Part shown: piece by piece, positions 1 through 9,199 of the stretch
How the letters are laid out: every line of letters starts with the position of its first letter
How positions within the stretch are numbered: position 1 is the first letter of the stretch
NCBI GenBank assembly: GCA_964384025.1
Contig: CAYLJJ010000024.1
Coordinates: 1-64,000, forward strand
Length of the DNA stretch: 64,000 bases
Reading direction: 5' to 3'
Source: CAYLJJ01 sp964384025
GTDB taxonomy: Bacteria; Myxococcota_A; Bradymonadia; UBA7976; UBA1532
Program-made: the position numbers and the translations under genes
Notes under the pieces: model-generated
Seen by the model: only the letters and a program-made list of their open reading frames with translations
Database searches by the model: none
Told to the model about the DNA's origin: nothing

Positions 1-2
1 CT

Positions 3-3000
3 CCTTCACCAAGCCCCTTTTTGACCTACCTCTCCCATGGCGGATGGGCACCCGAGCCGATCAACTTTGAAGTAAGCTCCATCGCCCTGATCAGCAGACG
101 GGGAGATAAGCCCTTTGAGATCCGTCATCAGGTCCCTCTGGGCCTCTCACAAGCGCCCGAAAACACCTCTGAATATGGGGTGCTCGATCCGCTGAGTCTG
201 CTTCGCCTGGGCCAGAGCTTCTGCGTTAAGCCAGAGTGGGTCTTTGAGAAGATCAGCCCCACTTTTCGCCTCTGCCTCTTCAACTGTGACGAATCTTGGA
301 GTATGGACGGGCAGCTTCACTGGAACTTAAAAAGCTTTCAGAAGTTTGAAGCTTTACAAAGCCGCTCCTTTGACGCGGTGATCATCCATGGCTTTGGGAG
401 CGACAGCCTCTATCAGATCTACACCCGCGCAGACTCTGTGGAGATCTTCAAAGAGCTTGAAGAGAGACAGCTTCAACTGAGCCTCGAGGTGGTCCCCCCA
501 AGAAAGCGCATCACCGCTCAGGTCAAGCTCTTCTTAAAGGGTCGAAAGGTCCATGGCTCAACCTGCCCCAAGTCTCACCCTCGCTTCCTGGAGGGCCTCG
601 TCGATGCCCTGGATCATTACGAAGGCAGCGTCGAGCTGAGCATCTTGAGCAGCTCCGACGGGGGCTTTGACGGGGACGCTCCCCAAAAACAGATCCATCT
701 ACAGATGCAGCGACTCAGTGCCCGCTGCCGCTGTAAGCTGGCAGTCAACCTCTTGGTGGGCAGCTATGGGAGCCCTGAAGCCCTCTACTTCTTTACAGGA
801 GATCCTGAGGCTTTCCAGGATCGGATCCTCTTCTCTACGGTGGGCGCCTCAGAGGGGGTCCTTTCGCTCTCCAGCTTTGACCCAAAGAGCCTCTCTTTGA
901 GCGAAGCCTCTGAGAAAGAGCAGATCACTCTCCAGCCCGCGACCCCCTTTTGGTCCTATACACAGGAAGATGAACTGTTGCGGATCTACTGGCCTGAGGG
1001 AGTCGAGCCTCCAGGAGAGTTCTCTCTTCATTGTCATCGTCCTCAGCCAGATGGGCGAGAGCTACAGCTCTCAGCGCAGATCCAGGTGCAGCCTGAGCCT
1101 GTGCGGATCGATGGTGAAGCTCAGGAGCTGTTCGCGCTGGTCGCGCGCTGCTTCTCCGACAATCCCTACCTACGAGAGGGCTCTCGAGCCTCTCTCAATG
1201 AGGTCTTGGCTCAGCTTGAAGCGCTCCTGGGGAGCCGTCAGCAGATCCTCGCTGAGCTGAGCGCCTCCCCTGAGGAGTTGGCGGTGCTCCAAGAGATCCG
1301 TGAGGCTCTTGATCGAAACCTCTTGGAGATGAAGGCCAGTCAAAAACGGGGGGGCTCTCTACGCAGCTTGAGCGCTCAGATGAATCTCCTTAACAACGCT
1401 CGCCGCTTCCTAAAGGCCGGGCTGCGTGAAGAGCATGTGGCTCTAGAGCAGCGGCTCCTAGAGCGGGAGCTGGCATATATAGAAGCTCATCCAGACCACT
1501 GGAGCGTCTGGCTTCAACCGGCAGTAGATGAGATCCGCGCTCAACTTGAGGAAACACAGCGGGATGTTGGCGACGCCATGCGTCACCTCTCCACCCGTAT
1601 CCGCAGTCGAAAATCCCGAGAAGATGGCCAAGATCGAGCCGTTGATCGCCACATCCAACGTCTCCAAGAGCGCTCTCGAGCCCGCCATGATCAAGCAGAG
1701 CGAGCGGAAGATCCTCAAGATCACCAAGCGTTAGAGCAGCCTGCCCTCTGGCTTGAGGCTGCCTGTCCCATCAGCGGTCAAAGCTTGATGGAGGGGATCG
1801 CGGGCCTGCCCTTTGTGGTTGATCGCCAAGATATCAGCTCAGGCAATGTGGCGTCAGGGGGGCAAAATGTAGATCGCATCGCGGTACCCTTAGAGCCGCT
1901 CCTCTCTCTGGACGCGGCCCAGATGTTGATGTGGGGCCCCAACGGGCAGATGGCCAGCCCCTTTTGTAGCGCTCAGGGGAGCTATAACGCTCTCTTGCCG
2001 GTCCTCTTGGGTCCCGCCAGCCCCGCCCTTCTTCGAGGGCTGGAGCGAGGGATCGGCTGGTTCTGTACGGGGACCTCCGCCTTTGAAGCACCGATGGCTG
2101 AGGCGATCCCAGGCGCACTGGCAGAGCTGCTGGGTGATCTGGGGTTGGGAGATGAGCCGCTGCGATCTCAACAAGCTCTGGCTCTGTTGCGCACCACCGC
2201 TCTCTTTGAACATTTTAAGAGCTACCCCTATGTCGAGGGGACCTCGGTTTTGGATGAGTCTGCTGAGCGCCTACCTCTCCCCGAGGTTTGGGAGCGCAGC
2301 CTGAGAGGCTCCGCCTCCGCCGCCTGTTTGCGCAGCTCTGGCTGCATCAGCAGCCTCCTGGCCAAGGCGGTTGGAGCAAACTCCTGTGATCCCAAGATCC
2401 TCGCCCAAGATCTCTTCAGTTGGGGCTGCCGCAACCTCGCGCGCTCCATCCTCGCGGCGCCCAAAGATGGAGCGGGGGGGGTTGAGGGGATCAAGCGCCT
2501 AGCCGCCCTCTTCCGCTTGAACATCGAGCTTAAGGGACACCCTCCAAGCTCAACAGCCCTAGAAGCCCAGGAGACAGGGTCCGAGCAGGCACCCTTTGAG
2601 TCAGGGGAGCCTCTCAGCTCGGAGGCGCTACAAGAGGTCCTGGGACCGCAGGCTTGGGCACATTGGGGCTCGACAAGGCCCCCAAAGCCGGCTGAGTTTC
2701 TTGAGCACCTTAACCTCTGGATGAGCAGACTCCCGCGAGAAGAGGCAGCTGCGCTGAGTCGAGAGTTGATGGAGATCTTGGAGCGCTTTGCTCGGCTCTA
2801 TCCAAGCCAGGAGGAGAGTTCGCAGGCGAAGCAACTCTCTATCGAGCATCAACACTTTGGTATCCTCGCGCTGGAAGCGGTGACGCCCATCCGCTGTGAG
2901 AGCACGGTCCCTCGCTTAGCGGACGAGAATCTCGAGCTGCGGAGACTGCTTAAGGCGGGGCAAACCTCTTGGATTCCCCCTCGAGATGCCACCCTCCCTG

Positions 3001-3881
3001 TTAAACAACTTAACCCCAGCGCTCTGCTTTTCCTTAACAAACACAGCGCGATGCGCCCTCTACGCGCTCTGCTGCGCCTCCACAAAGCGCAGCTCCTGGG
3101 ACAGCCTCAACTTCAGGCCCTGCGTCGCAGCTCTAGCCAGAAACATATCCCCAGAGTAGATGATATTTGGGAGGCTCTCTCTGAGCTGTTGGGGGGCAGA
3201 GAGGAGCCGATGAAGCTGCTCTATCGCGCCTTCGCCTTTGTGGTCGCCAACGCCAATGGCTACGCCGACAAACAGTGGGCGGAGTCTCCTCTACGCGACG
3301 CAGATTCCAAGCCGCTCAGGGAGATCTTAGAGCTCGAGCTTGGCTCTGGAGGGGAGCGAAGTCGCCGCTATGGTCCTGCTCATCTAGATCTCAGCTCCCT
3401 GGGCCAAGGGATTGAATGGCCAAAGATGGACAGCGACGGTCGCCTACCTAAGAATCGCGTTGTGGACTCTCAGGGAGAAACCCAGAGCGAACCTTTCTGC
3501 TGCAACTCTGAAGAAGCCAAGTTGAAAGACTCTGAGCTGTGTCAGTTCGGCTTCGCTCAGCTCATCCCCCTCTTGATGGAGCGAGATGGTGAGCGCTTTA
3601 TCACCGGCTTACACCGCCACGCTCGGGGGATCTTGGGGAGCCACCCCCAAGATCTCAGCACTCTGACAGAGTTTGAACGGTTGAAAATCTTGAAAGAGAA
3701 GCTGCTGCCTAAGCTGACGGGGAGGGTACGTGGAGTGCCAGAACAACCCGAGTTTTTCCGAGACTGTGCTTCTCTACTCTGGGAGATGATTCAGTTGGAG
3801 GGAGACACTCGGAATTTGAGAGCTGAGGAGTCCGAAGAGTTTCTTCGAGTTGAAGCTGAGCGAATCCGTAACTGCCCTTGA
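3..3881 (+). CDS. vWA-domain protein, 5' partial
   Basis: The reading frame is open to the left edge of the window, so the true start lies upstream; the first internal start candidate is a TTG at 21 (residue numbers below count from it, 1,286 residues). A von Willebrand A fold is suggested near the N-terminus by a MIDAS-like set: DESWS at 90-94, a Thr at about 181 and an Asp at about 213. No signal peptide is visible, so a cytoplasmic location is likely. A low-complexity, charged, coiled-coil-like part spans about 360-570. It is followed at about 580 by a Cys-containing segment beginning CPISGQSL, which could be a small zinc or U-box-like module, but I cannot establish that. The C-terminal 500 residues are mostly helical and unrecognised. 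vWA proteins often work with AAA+ partners in conflict or chelatase-like complexes; the partner, if any, is outside the window. Function unknown. Confidence 0.7.
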   Translation, partial: PSPSPFLTYLSHGGWAPEPINFEVSSIALISRRGDKPFEIRHQVPLGLSQAPENTSEYGVLDPLSLLRLGQSFCVKPEWVFEKISPTFRLCLFNCDESWSMDGQLHWNLKSFQKFEALQSRSFDAVIIHGFGSDSLYQIYTRADSVEIFKELEERQLQLSLEVVPPRKRITAQVKLFLKGRKVHGSTCPKSHPRFLEGLVDALDHYEGSVELSILSSSDGGFDGDAPQKQIHLQMQRLSARCRCKLAVNLLVGSYGSPEALYFFTGDPEAFQDRILFSTVGASEGVLSLSSFDPKSLSLSEASEKEQITLQPATPFWSYTQEDELLRIYWPEGVEPPGEFSLHCHRPQPDGRELQLSAQIQVQPEPVRIDGEAQELFALVARCFSDNPYLREGSRASLNEVLAQLEALLGSRQQILAELSASPEELAVLQEIREALDRNLLEMKASQKRGGSLRSLSAQMNLLNNARRFLKAGLREEHVALEQRLLERELAYIEAHPDHWSVWLQPAVDEIRAQLEETQRDVGDAMRHLSTRIRSRKSREDGQDRAVDRHIQRLQERSRARHDQAERAEDPQDHQALEQPALWLEAACPISGQSLMEGIAGLPFVVDRQDISSGNVASGGQNVDRIAVPLEPLLSLDAAQMLMWGPNGQMASPFCSAQGSYNALLPVLLGPASPALLRGLERGIGWFCTGTSAFEAPMAEAIPGALAELLGDLGLGDEPLRSQQALALLRTTALFEHFKSYPYVEGTSVLDESAERLPLPEVWERSLRGSASAACLRSSGCISSLLAKAVGANSCDPKILAQDLFSWGCRNLARSILAAPKDGAGGVEGIKRLAALFRLNIELKGHPPSSTALEAQETGSEQAPFESGEPLSSEALQEVLGPQAWAHWGSTRPPKPAEFLEHLNLWMSRLPREEAAALSRELMEILERFARLYPSQEESSQAKQLSIEHQHFGILALEAVTPIRCESTVPRLADENLELRRLLKAGQTSWIPPRDATLPVKQLNPSALLFLNKHSAMRPLRALLRLHKAQLLGQPQLQALRRSSSQKHIPRVDDIWEALSELLGGREEPMKLLYRAFAFVVANANGYADKQWAESPLRDADSKPLREILELELGSGGERSRRYGPAHLDLSSLGQGIEWPKMDSDGRLPKNRVVDSQGETQSEPFCCNSEEAKLKDSELCQFGFAQLIPLLMERDGERFITGLHRHARGILGSHPQDLSTLTEFERLKILKEKLLPKLTGRVRGVPEQPEFFRDCASLLWEMIQLEGDTRNLRAEESEEFLRVEAERIRNCP

Positions 3882-4351
3882 GCCCCCAACGGTAGGATAC
3901 CTGCCCTGGCGGCGCTTACTGGGGGGGGACTTTCAATCCTTCCGCGCGTGATCATTGAGTTTTTCGGATCCCAGAGCCCAGAAAATCTAGGAGATCATCA
4001 GAAGCTCAAAGAAAGATAAGAGGACTGGAAAAATGGGCGAACCTCAGAGGTGGTGAAATTACACAAACGCCAAGAGAGGATACGCCCGATGGAAAAAACC
4101 ATATGGGCTATATCACTAGAATCTTCAGCGGTCCCCAAATTTCTAAGCATTCTCGCTTGCTCCATGGGAGCCAAGATCAGGGCTCCTGAAAGCGATGAGG
4201 AGAGAGAGTAGGGTCATTTTTCGAGCCACCCTGAGGATTTGGGTTTATCCTGATTTGAGTGGACCGACTCATTTTGGGATCAGCTCATATTGAGCCTTGG
4301 ATTTTTCTGGAACCTTGAACCGATCCCCCCGCCTCTCTATCTTCTCCTCTT
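3882..4351. other. intergenic, 470 bp, no gene seen
   Basis: This stretch separates the vWA gene from the fatty-acid-type operon. It is more AT-rich than its flanks and has stops in all frames. I see no convincing small gene, tRNA or strong hairpin. The promoter for the 4,352-11,156 operon should lie in the right-hand part, but I could not pick out a clear -35/-10 pair. Confidence 0.5.
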
Positions 4352-4846
4352 ATGCGTTGGTCCTTCCTAGATCGAATCGATGAGCTCCTTCCTGGTAAGC
4401 ATGCTTTGGGCCGTAAAGGCGTCGCCTCCAGCGAGGATTATTTTGCAGACCATTTTCCAGGCTTCCCTGTCCTCCCTGGAGTTATCCAGATCGAGGCCCT
4501 AGCTCAGCTCTCAGGGAAGCTGATTGAGGTAACTGTCTTTCAGCAAGATCAGCTCTGGACTTGGCCCATCCTGAGCATCGTGCGTCGCGCCAAGTTTCGC
4601 CGCTTTGTTCGTCCCGGCGACAACCTTATCCTGGAGTCTCAGTTCAAAGAGCTGCGTGAGGAGTCGGCTATCTGCCGGGTTAAATCCTCAGTGGAAGGTC
4701 GTACCTGCTGTGACGCTGAGTTGCTCTTTGTCTTTAGCCCTGAGGGTTTGGATACTTCTAAAGCTCAGGCCGATCTTGAGCGGCTGGAGCGGGTCAACTT
4801 GGAGATCCTCTGGGCTGGCTACAAGACTTGGTCTGAGGGGCACTGA
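4352..4846 (+). CDS. FabZ/ApeI-like 3-hydroxyacyl-ACP dehydratase
   Basis: A 164-residue hotdog-fold protein and the first gene of a six-gene operon. The segment DHFPGFPVLPGV at about 33-44 matches the FabZ/FabA active-site region (catalytic His in HFP), and the Glu of IEALAQL just downstream matches the second catalytic residue. FabZ-type enzymes remove water from 3-hydroxyacyl-ACP to give the trans-2-enoyl thioester. The length is slightly above the usual FabZ size of about 150. The ATG has no clear Shine-Dalgarno sequence. Its stop overlaps the start of the next ketosynthase in a TGATG, which implies translational coupling. Given the ketosynthases that follow, it probably serves a specialised acyl or polyene chain rather than being the only housekeeping FabZ. 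Confidence 0.85.
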   Translation: MRWSFLDRIDELLPGKHALGRKGVASSEDYFADHFPGFPVLPGVIQIEALAQLSGKLIEVTVFQQDQLWTWPILSIVRRAKFRRFVRPGDNLILESQFKELREESAICRVKSSVEGRTCCDAELLFVFSPEGLDTSKAQADLERLERVNLEILWAGYKTWSEGH

Positions 4847-6096
4847 TGGAGCGCGTGGTCATCACCGGAATGGGCTGCCTGACACCGTTGGGGCGAAGCG
4901 TTCAGGAGACTTGGACTGCTCTGCTTGAGGGCCGCAGCGCCGTAGGGCCTATCCAGCGCTTTGATCCCCAGGGCTTCGCCACTACCTTTGGCGCAGAGAT
5001 CGTGCCCTATGAGCCTCCTAAGCGAGAGGGACGCTTTCTGCGTTGGTGTGATCATAAGGGAGAGTTCGCTCTAGTGGCCGCTTATGAGGCCCTAGCTGAT
5101 GCGGGCTTAGAGTGGGAGCGCCAAGCTCCTCACCGCTTTGGGATCAGCCTGGGCGCCGAGGTCAGTCGCCCCAGCTTAGCGCTCCTGGCCAGTCGAGTGC
5201 GGCAGGTGGCTGAGGATGGTCCTCGGGTTGCTTATCGTAGGGTCCCCCCCCGAGATTTTATGGTGATGTCCGCTGCCTTCCCCTCGGCGCTCCTGGCAGG
5301 GACCTTTGGAGCTCAGGGACCCAACCTCTGCACCAGTACTGCCTGCACCAGCAGTGCTCAGGCGATCGGAGATGCCCTCCGCCTACTGCGTAGAGGTGCG
5401 GTGGATGTGATGCTGGCGGGGGGTACAGACCGCCTCGTCGAAGAGCTGATGCTCACCGGCTTTAACCTCCTGGGTGCCCTCTCCACCCGTAATGATGATC
5501 CCCAGCGCGCCTCACGCCCCTTTGATCGCACTCGGGATGGCTTTGTCTTGGGAGAGGGAGCGGGGATCTTGGTCCTAGAGACCCTCAGCCATGCAAAGGC
5601 TCGGGGCGCTCGGATCCACGCTGAGCTGCTGGGCTATGGCTGCTCTGCCAACGCTTGGCGCATCACCGATAGCCCTCCAGATGGTCGTGGTGCGCGACAA
5701 TCGATGCTGGAGGCTCTCAAAGACAGCCAGATCAACCCTGATCAAGTTGGCTATATTAATGCGCATGGCACCAGCACCCAACAGAATGATGCTTCAGAGA
5801 CCGCTGGTATTCGAGGGGCCTTTGGGCGCTTCGCTGATGGGCTCCCCGTCTCCTCTACCAAGTCGATGATGGGACACCTCGTAGCCGCCTGTGGTGCTGT
5901 AGAGCTGATCACCTGCGTCAAGACGATCCAGGCGGGGGTGCTCCCTCCCACGATCAACTACGAGCATCCCGATCCTCTCTGCGATCTAGATTATGTGCCC
6001 AACCAAGCCCGACAGCAGCCTGTTGAGATCGCCCTCTCCAACGCTTTTGGCTTTGGGGGCAGCAATGGATCTCTGGTGGTGGGGCGCTTTCGATGA
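4846..6096 (+). CDS. beta-ketoacyl-ACP synthase II-type (FabF-like)
   Basis: A 416-residue condensing enzyme with the complete KAS II catalytic set: nucleophile Cys in STACTSSAQA, first His in NAHGTSTQQND, second His in SMMGHLVAACGA, and the closing NAFGFGGSN loop. It should catalyse decarboxylative condensation of malonyl-ACP with an acyl chain. The start overlaps the dehydratase stop by one base, and the stop overlaps the next ATG (ATGA). As the only single-domain ketosynthase here with all catalytic residues, it may pair with a Cys-less neighbour in a KS/CLF-like heterodimer as in type II polyketide and aryl-polyene systems. That pairing is inferred from the neighbours. Confidence 0.9.
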   Translation: MERVVITGMGCLTPLGRSVQETWTALLEGRSAVGPIQRFDPQGFATTFGAEIVPYEPPKREGRFLRWCDHKGEFALVAAYEALADAGLEWERQAPHRFGISLGAEVSRPSLALLASRVRQVAEDGPRVAYRRVPPRDFMVMSAAFPSALLAGTFGAQGPNLCTSTACTSSAQAIGDALRLLRRGAVDVMLAGGTDRLVEELMLTGFNLLGALSTRNDDPQRASRPFDRTRDGFVLGEGAGILVLETLSHAKARGARIHAELLGYGCSANAWRITDSPPDGRGARQSMLEALKDSQINPDQVGYINAHGTSTQQNDASETAGIRGAFGRFADGLPVSSTKSMMGHLVAACGAVELITCVKTIQAGVLPPTINYEHPDPLCDLDYVPNQARQQPVEIALSNAFGFGGSNGSLVVGRFR

Positions 6097-8273
6097 GGAT
6101 CGCTGTCACTGGGATCGGCCTAATCTCTCCTGCGGGCCTGGGCTTGATCCCCAGCTTGGAGCGCTTGGCTCTAGCTCCGCTGGAGCCTCAGCTCCCCCCA
6201 GAGGAGGGTGCCGCTCCTGAGCCTCGCCTGTTCTGTGTCCCCGCTCAATACAAGGCCCGAGGCTACCTTAAGCGTCGCAAAGACCTAAAGCTGATGGCGC
6301 GGGCTGCGCGCTTGGCGGTGGGGGCCGCCCATATGGCCCTCCAAGATGCAGGGCGGAGCCTGCCTAAAGAGGCGGGGATCTTTATGGGGGTGGGTCGCGA
6401 GCCGGGGAGCTTGGATGATATCCTCGCGCCTCTCAAGCACAGCCTGGACTCTAAAGCTCAGCTGAGCTTAGAGCGCCTGGCGCGGGAGGGGATGAGCTAT
6501 ATGAACCCCCTCTCCTCATTGAAGACCCTGCCCAATATGAGCTTGGCTCATGTAGCTATTCAGTTGGGGTTGATGGGGCCAACTCAAGCCCTCTGTACAG
6601 ACGCAAAGGCGGGCGCGCGAGCCCTCTTGGAGGGAGCCACCGCCATCTTGGATGGGCGCTGTCCTCTGGCTTTGGCAGGCGCCGCTGATTCCCGCGTTGC
6701 CTTCCCTGAGCGAGTCGCAGCTCAACGCCTCAGCTCTCTGGAGCCGCTGGGAGAGGCCGCCGTCTTCTATCTCTTAGAGCCCCTCAAAGAGGCCCAAGCG
6801 CGGGGCGCGAAGATCTATGCCTTGGTGGAGCCCTATGATGGTGCTCCTCAAGCCTTGCCTGATCTCTTTGGAGACTGCGGTGCGGCGAGAGCCTTGAGCA
6901 ATATGGCGATCACCCTAGGCCAAGGAGGCTCCTCTGCCTTCGCGCCTGTGGCGCTCCGGGTGCAACCGAACCCCTGCGCCCCCGCGCTGCGTTGCAGCCG
7001 CCCTGAACCCGTAGCCATCAGCGGTCTGGGCCTGCTCAGTCCTCTGGGGCGAGAGTTTGATAGTTTCCAACGTCGTCTCCTCAGCGGGGAGCGCGCCGGA
7101 GCTGCGATCAAGGCTTTCGATGCCCGACTCTTCGCCAGCCGTAACGCCTGTGAGCTTGATGAGCAGGAGCTGCTTCCCCTGCTGCCTCCCGAGTTGGCAG
7201 AGGAGATGAGAGGCCTTGATGATCGCCGTGGAGTCCTGGCTCTATTGGCAGCCCTAAAGGCTGTTCAGGATCATGGTGCCCTCTCTGCAGAGACCGGCCT
7301 GAGCTATGGTACAGGGCTCTCCAGCCTCAGCTTTGAAGAGTTACGGCAAGACTGCCTGCCCTATCTCTGTGAGGAGAGGGGCTTTGATCATCCCGCCTTC
7401 GCTCAAGCAGCGATCCCACAAAATCCCCAAGCACCTCTACGGCATCGAGTAGCTCGCCCCCTTGAGCTGCTGAGCCACCATCTCCAGCTGAGCGGCCCTC
7501 AAGTGACCCATTTCAGCGCCTGCGCTGCGGGCGCCGCCGCCATCGCTCATGGAGTTGACCTGATCCGCCGAAGAGAGGCTCCGATGATGCTCGCGGGGGC
7601 CTCTGACAGTATGATCATGCCCTTTGGTATCATCCCCTTTATCCTCCTGAGGGCCAGCTCACAGCGCCAGGATCCGAGGCGAGCGGGTCTCCCCTTTGAG
7701 GTGGATCGGGAGGGCTTCTTGATGGGCGAGGGAGGCGCCTTCTTTCTCCTAGAGCCTCTCAAACAGGCCCGCGCGGCGGGGCGTGAGATTTATGGACAGA
7801 TCTTGGGATCTGGGCTGAGCTGTGATGCTTACAGCGTCACCGCTCCACTGCCGGATGGAAGCGGCGCTGAGTTGGCGATGCATCGCGCTTTAAAGGATGC
7901 AGGGCTTGAGCCTGAGGATGTAGATTATATCAACGCTCATGGCACCGGCACCCCCCTTAACGATGTGGCTGAAGCGCAGGCGATCCGTCGTCTCTTTGGG
8001 ATTAATGCCCCTCCGGTCAGCAGCAGCAAGGCTCAGATGGGTCACAGCATCGCCGCTGCAGGGGCTCTGGAGCTGGCCGCTTGTTTGGCCTCCTTTGCTG
8101 GAGAACGCCTGCCTCCCAACGCAGGGCTATGCGAGCCAGACCCCTTGATTCAGCTGGATCTGGTGGGCAGAGAGGGGCGCGCAGGAGCACCCTCTGTGAT
8201 CTTGAGCAACTCCTTTGGCTTTGGAGGACAGAACTGTTGCCTGCTGATCGGACACTCGGAGTGGGATCGATGA
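6093..8273 (+). CDS. ketosynthase fusion: Cys-less KS-like domain plus intact KS
   Basis: A 726-residue fusion of two condensing-enzyme domains. Residues 1 to about 300 resemble a ketosynthase N-terminal half, but the nucleophile position reads CTDAKAGAR, with Ala where Cys is expected. The C-terminal part carrying the two catalytic His residues is missing, so this domain is truncated and inactive. Residues about 305-726 form an intact KS with Cys in FSACAAGAAA, His in NAHGTGTPLND, His in AQMGHSIAAAG and the NSFGFGGQN loop. The layout suggests a built-in chain-length-factor-like or structural half. It overlaps both neighbours by ATGA. I do not know a standard fatty-acid-synthase gene with exactly this truncated-plus-intact fusion, so the exact role is open. 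Confidence 0.85.
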   Translation: MRIAVTGIGLISPAGLGLIPSLERLALAPLEPQLPPEEGAAPEPRLFCVPAQYKARGYLKRRKDLKLMARAARLAVGAAHMALQDAGRSLPKEAGIFMGVGREPGSLDDILAPLKHSLDSKAQLSLERLAREGMSYMNPLSSLKTLPNMSLAHVAIQLGLMGPTQALCTDAKAGARALLEGATAILDGRCPLALAGAADSRVAFPERVAAQRLSSLEPLGEAAVFYLLEPLKEAQARGAKIYALVEPYDGAPQALPDLFGDCGAARALSNMAITLGQGGSSAFAPVALRVQPNPCAPALRCSRPEPVAISGLGLLSPLGREFDSFQRRLLSGERAGAAIKAFDARLFASRNACELDEQELLPLLPPELAEEMRGLDDRRGVLALLAALKAVQDHGALSAETGLSYGTGLSSLSFEELRQDCLPYLCEERGFDHPAFAQAAIPQNPQAPLRHRVARPLELLSHHLQLSGPQVTHFSACAAGAAAIAHGVDLIRRREAPMMLAGASDSMIMPFGIIPFILLRASSQRQDPRRAGLPFEVDREGFLMGEGGAFFLLEPLKQARAAGREIYGQILGSGLSCDAYSVTAPLPDGSGAELAMHRALKDAGLEPEDVDYINAHGTGTPLNDVAEAQAIRRLFGINAPPVSSSKAQMGHSIAAAGALELAACLASFAGERLPPNAGLCEPDPLIQLDLVGREGRAGAPSVILSNSFGFGGQNCCLLIGHSEWDR

Positions 8274-9199
8274 AAACCGCGCTGCTTTTCGCCGGACAGG
8301 CTACTCAGTATGTGGGGATGGGTCGCTTACTCTATGGGCGTTTTCCTGAAGCCCGTGCACTCTTTCAGGCCGCTGATGAGGCTCTGGCAGAACCCCTCTC
8401 CAAGCTCTGCTTTAAAGGCCCAGAGGCGCAGCTCCTGTTCACCGAGAACACTCAACCGGCAGTGCTCACGGTGGCCTGCGCTGCCTTCGAGGTGCTTAAG
8501 ATGCGGGGCTTTCAGCCTACAGTGGTAGCGGGACACTCCCTGGGGGAGATCTCAGCCCTTGTCGCTGCAGGCTCCCTGAAGTTTGAGGACGCAGTACGCT
8601 TGGCGCGACGACGAGGGGCCTATATGCGCGCCGCTGTCCCGCCTGGTGTGGGCGCCATGAGCGCCATCCAACGCCTAGATGATGAGTCTATACAGGCGGC
8701 TTGTGAGGCGGTGGAGGGGATCTGTGTTCCTGCAGCCTTCAATGCTCCTGAGGTGGTGATCATCAGCGGTGAGGTGGAGGCGGTCGCGGAGGCGAGCTGG
8801 CGTTTGGCGGAGCAGGGGGCGATGATCACCCCCCTCCAGGTCTCGGCGCCCTTCCATACTCCTCTGCTGCAGCCTGCGGCGGAGCGCCTGGTCCAAGATC
8901 TGGCGCAGATTGAGTTTGCCCCCCTGAGTTGCCCCTATATCCCCAACGTAGAGGCGCGATGGGTTGAGAATTCTTCCCCTCAAGAGATCCGCCAACGCCT
9001 CAGACTACAGGTGATCTCTCCAGTCCTTTGGAGAGAGAGCATCGCCCTGATGCTGGAGCGGGGGATCGAGCGCTTCTGGCATCTGGGGCCGGGGCGCAGC
9101 AACCTGACCCATGTCAAACGCCAAGCCCGCCGAGTCTCAACAGGAGCGATGGATCGAGCTCGAGACTTGGAGGCGCTGTTGTCGGAGCTGGACTCATGA
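8270..9199 (+). CDS. malonyl-CoA:ACP transacylase (FabD-like)
   Basis: A 309-residue acyltransferase. The nucleophile Ser is in GHSLGEISAL, the catalytic His is in SAPFHTPLL, and the N-terminal FAGQATQYVGMG loop is typical of FabD. It loads malonyl (or a related acyl unit) from CoA onto an acyl carrier protein. The ATG at 8,270 is chosen because it overlaps the upstream stop as ATGA, like every other junction in the operon, and because the recognisable domain begins right there; the frame is open further upstream but without homologous sequence. It is probably the extender loader for the ketosynthases around it. The ACP it needs is not encoded in this operon. Confidence 0.9.
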   Translation: MKTALLFAGQATQYVGMGRLLYGRFPEARALFQAADEALAEPLSKLCFKGPEAQLLFTENTQPAVLTVACAAFEVLKMRGFQPTVVAGHSLGEISALVAAGSLKFEDAVRLARRRGAYMRAAVPPGVGAMSAIQRLDDESIQAACEAVEGICVPAAFNAPEVVIISGEVEAVAEASWRLAEQGAMITPLQVSAPFHTPLLQPAAERLVQDLAQIEFAPLSCPYIPNVEARWVENSSPQEIRQRLRLQVISPVLWRESIALMLERGIERFWHLGPGRSNLTHVKRQARRVSTGAMDRARDLEALLSELDS

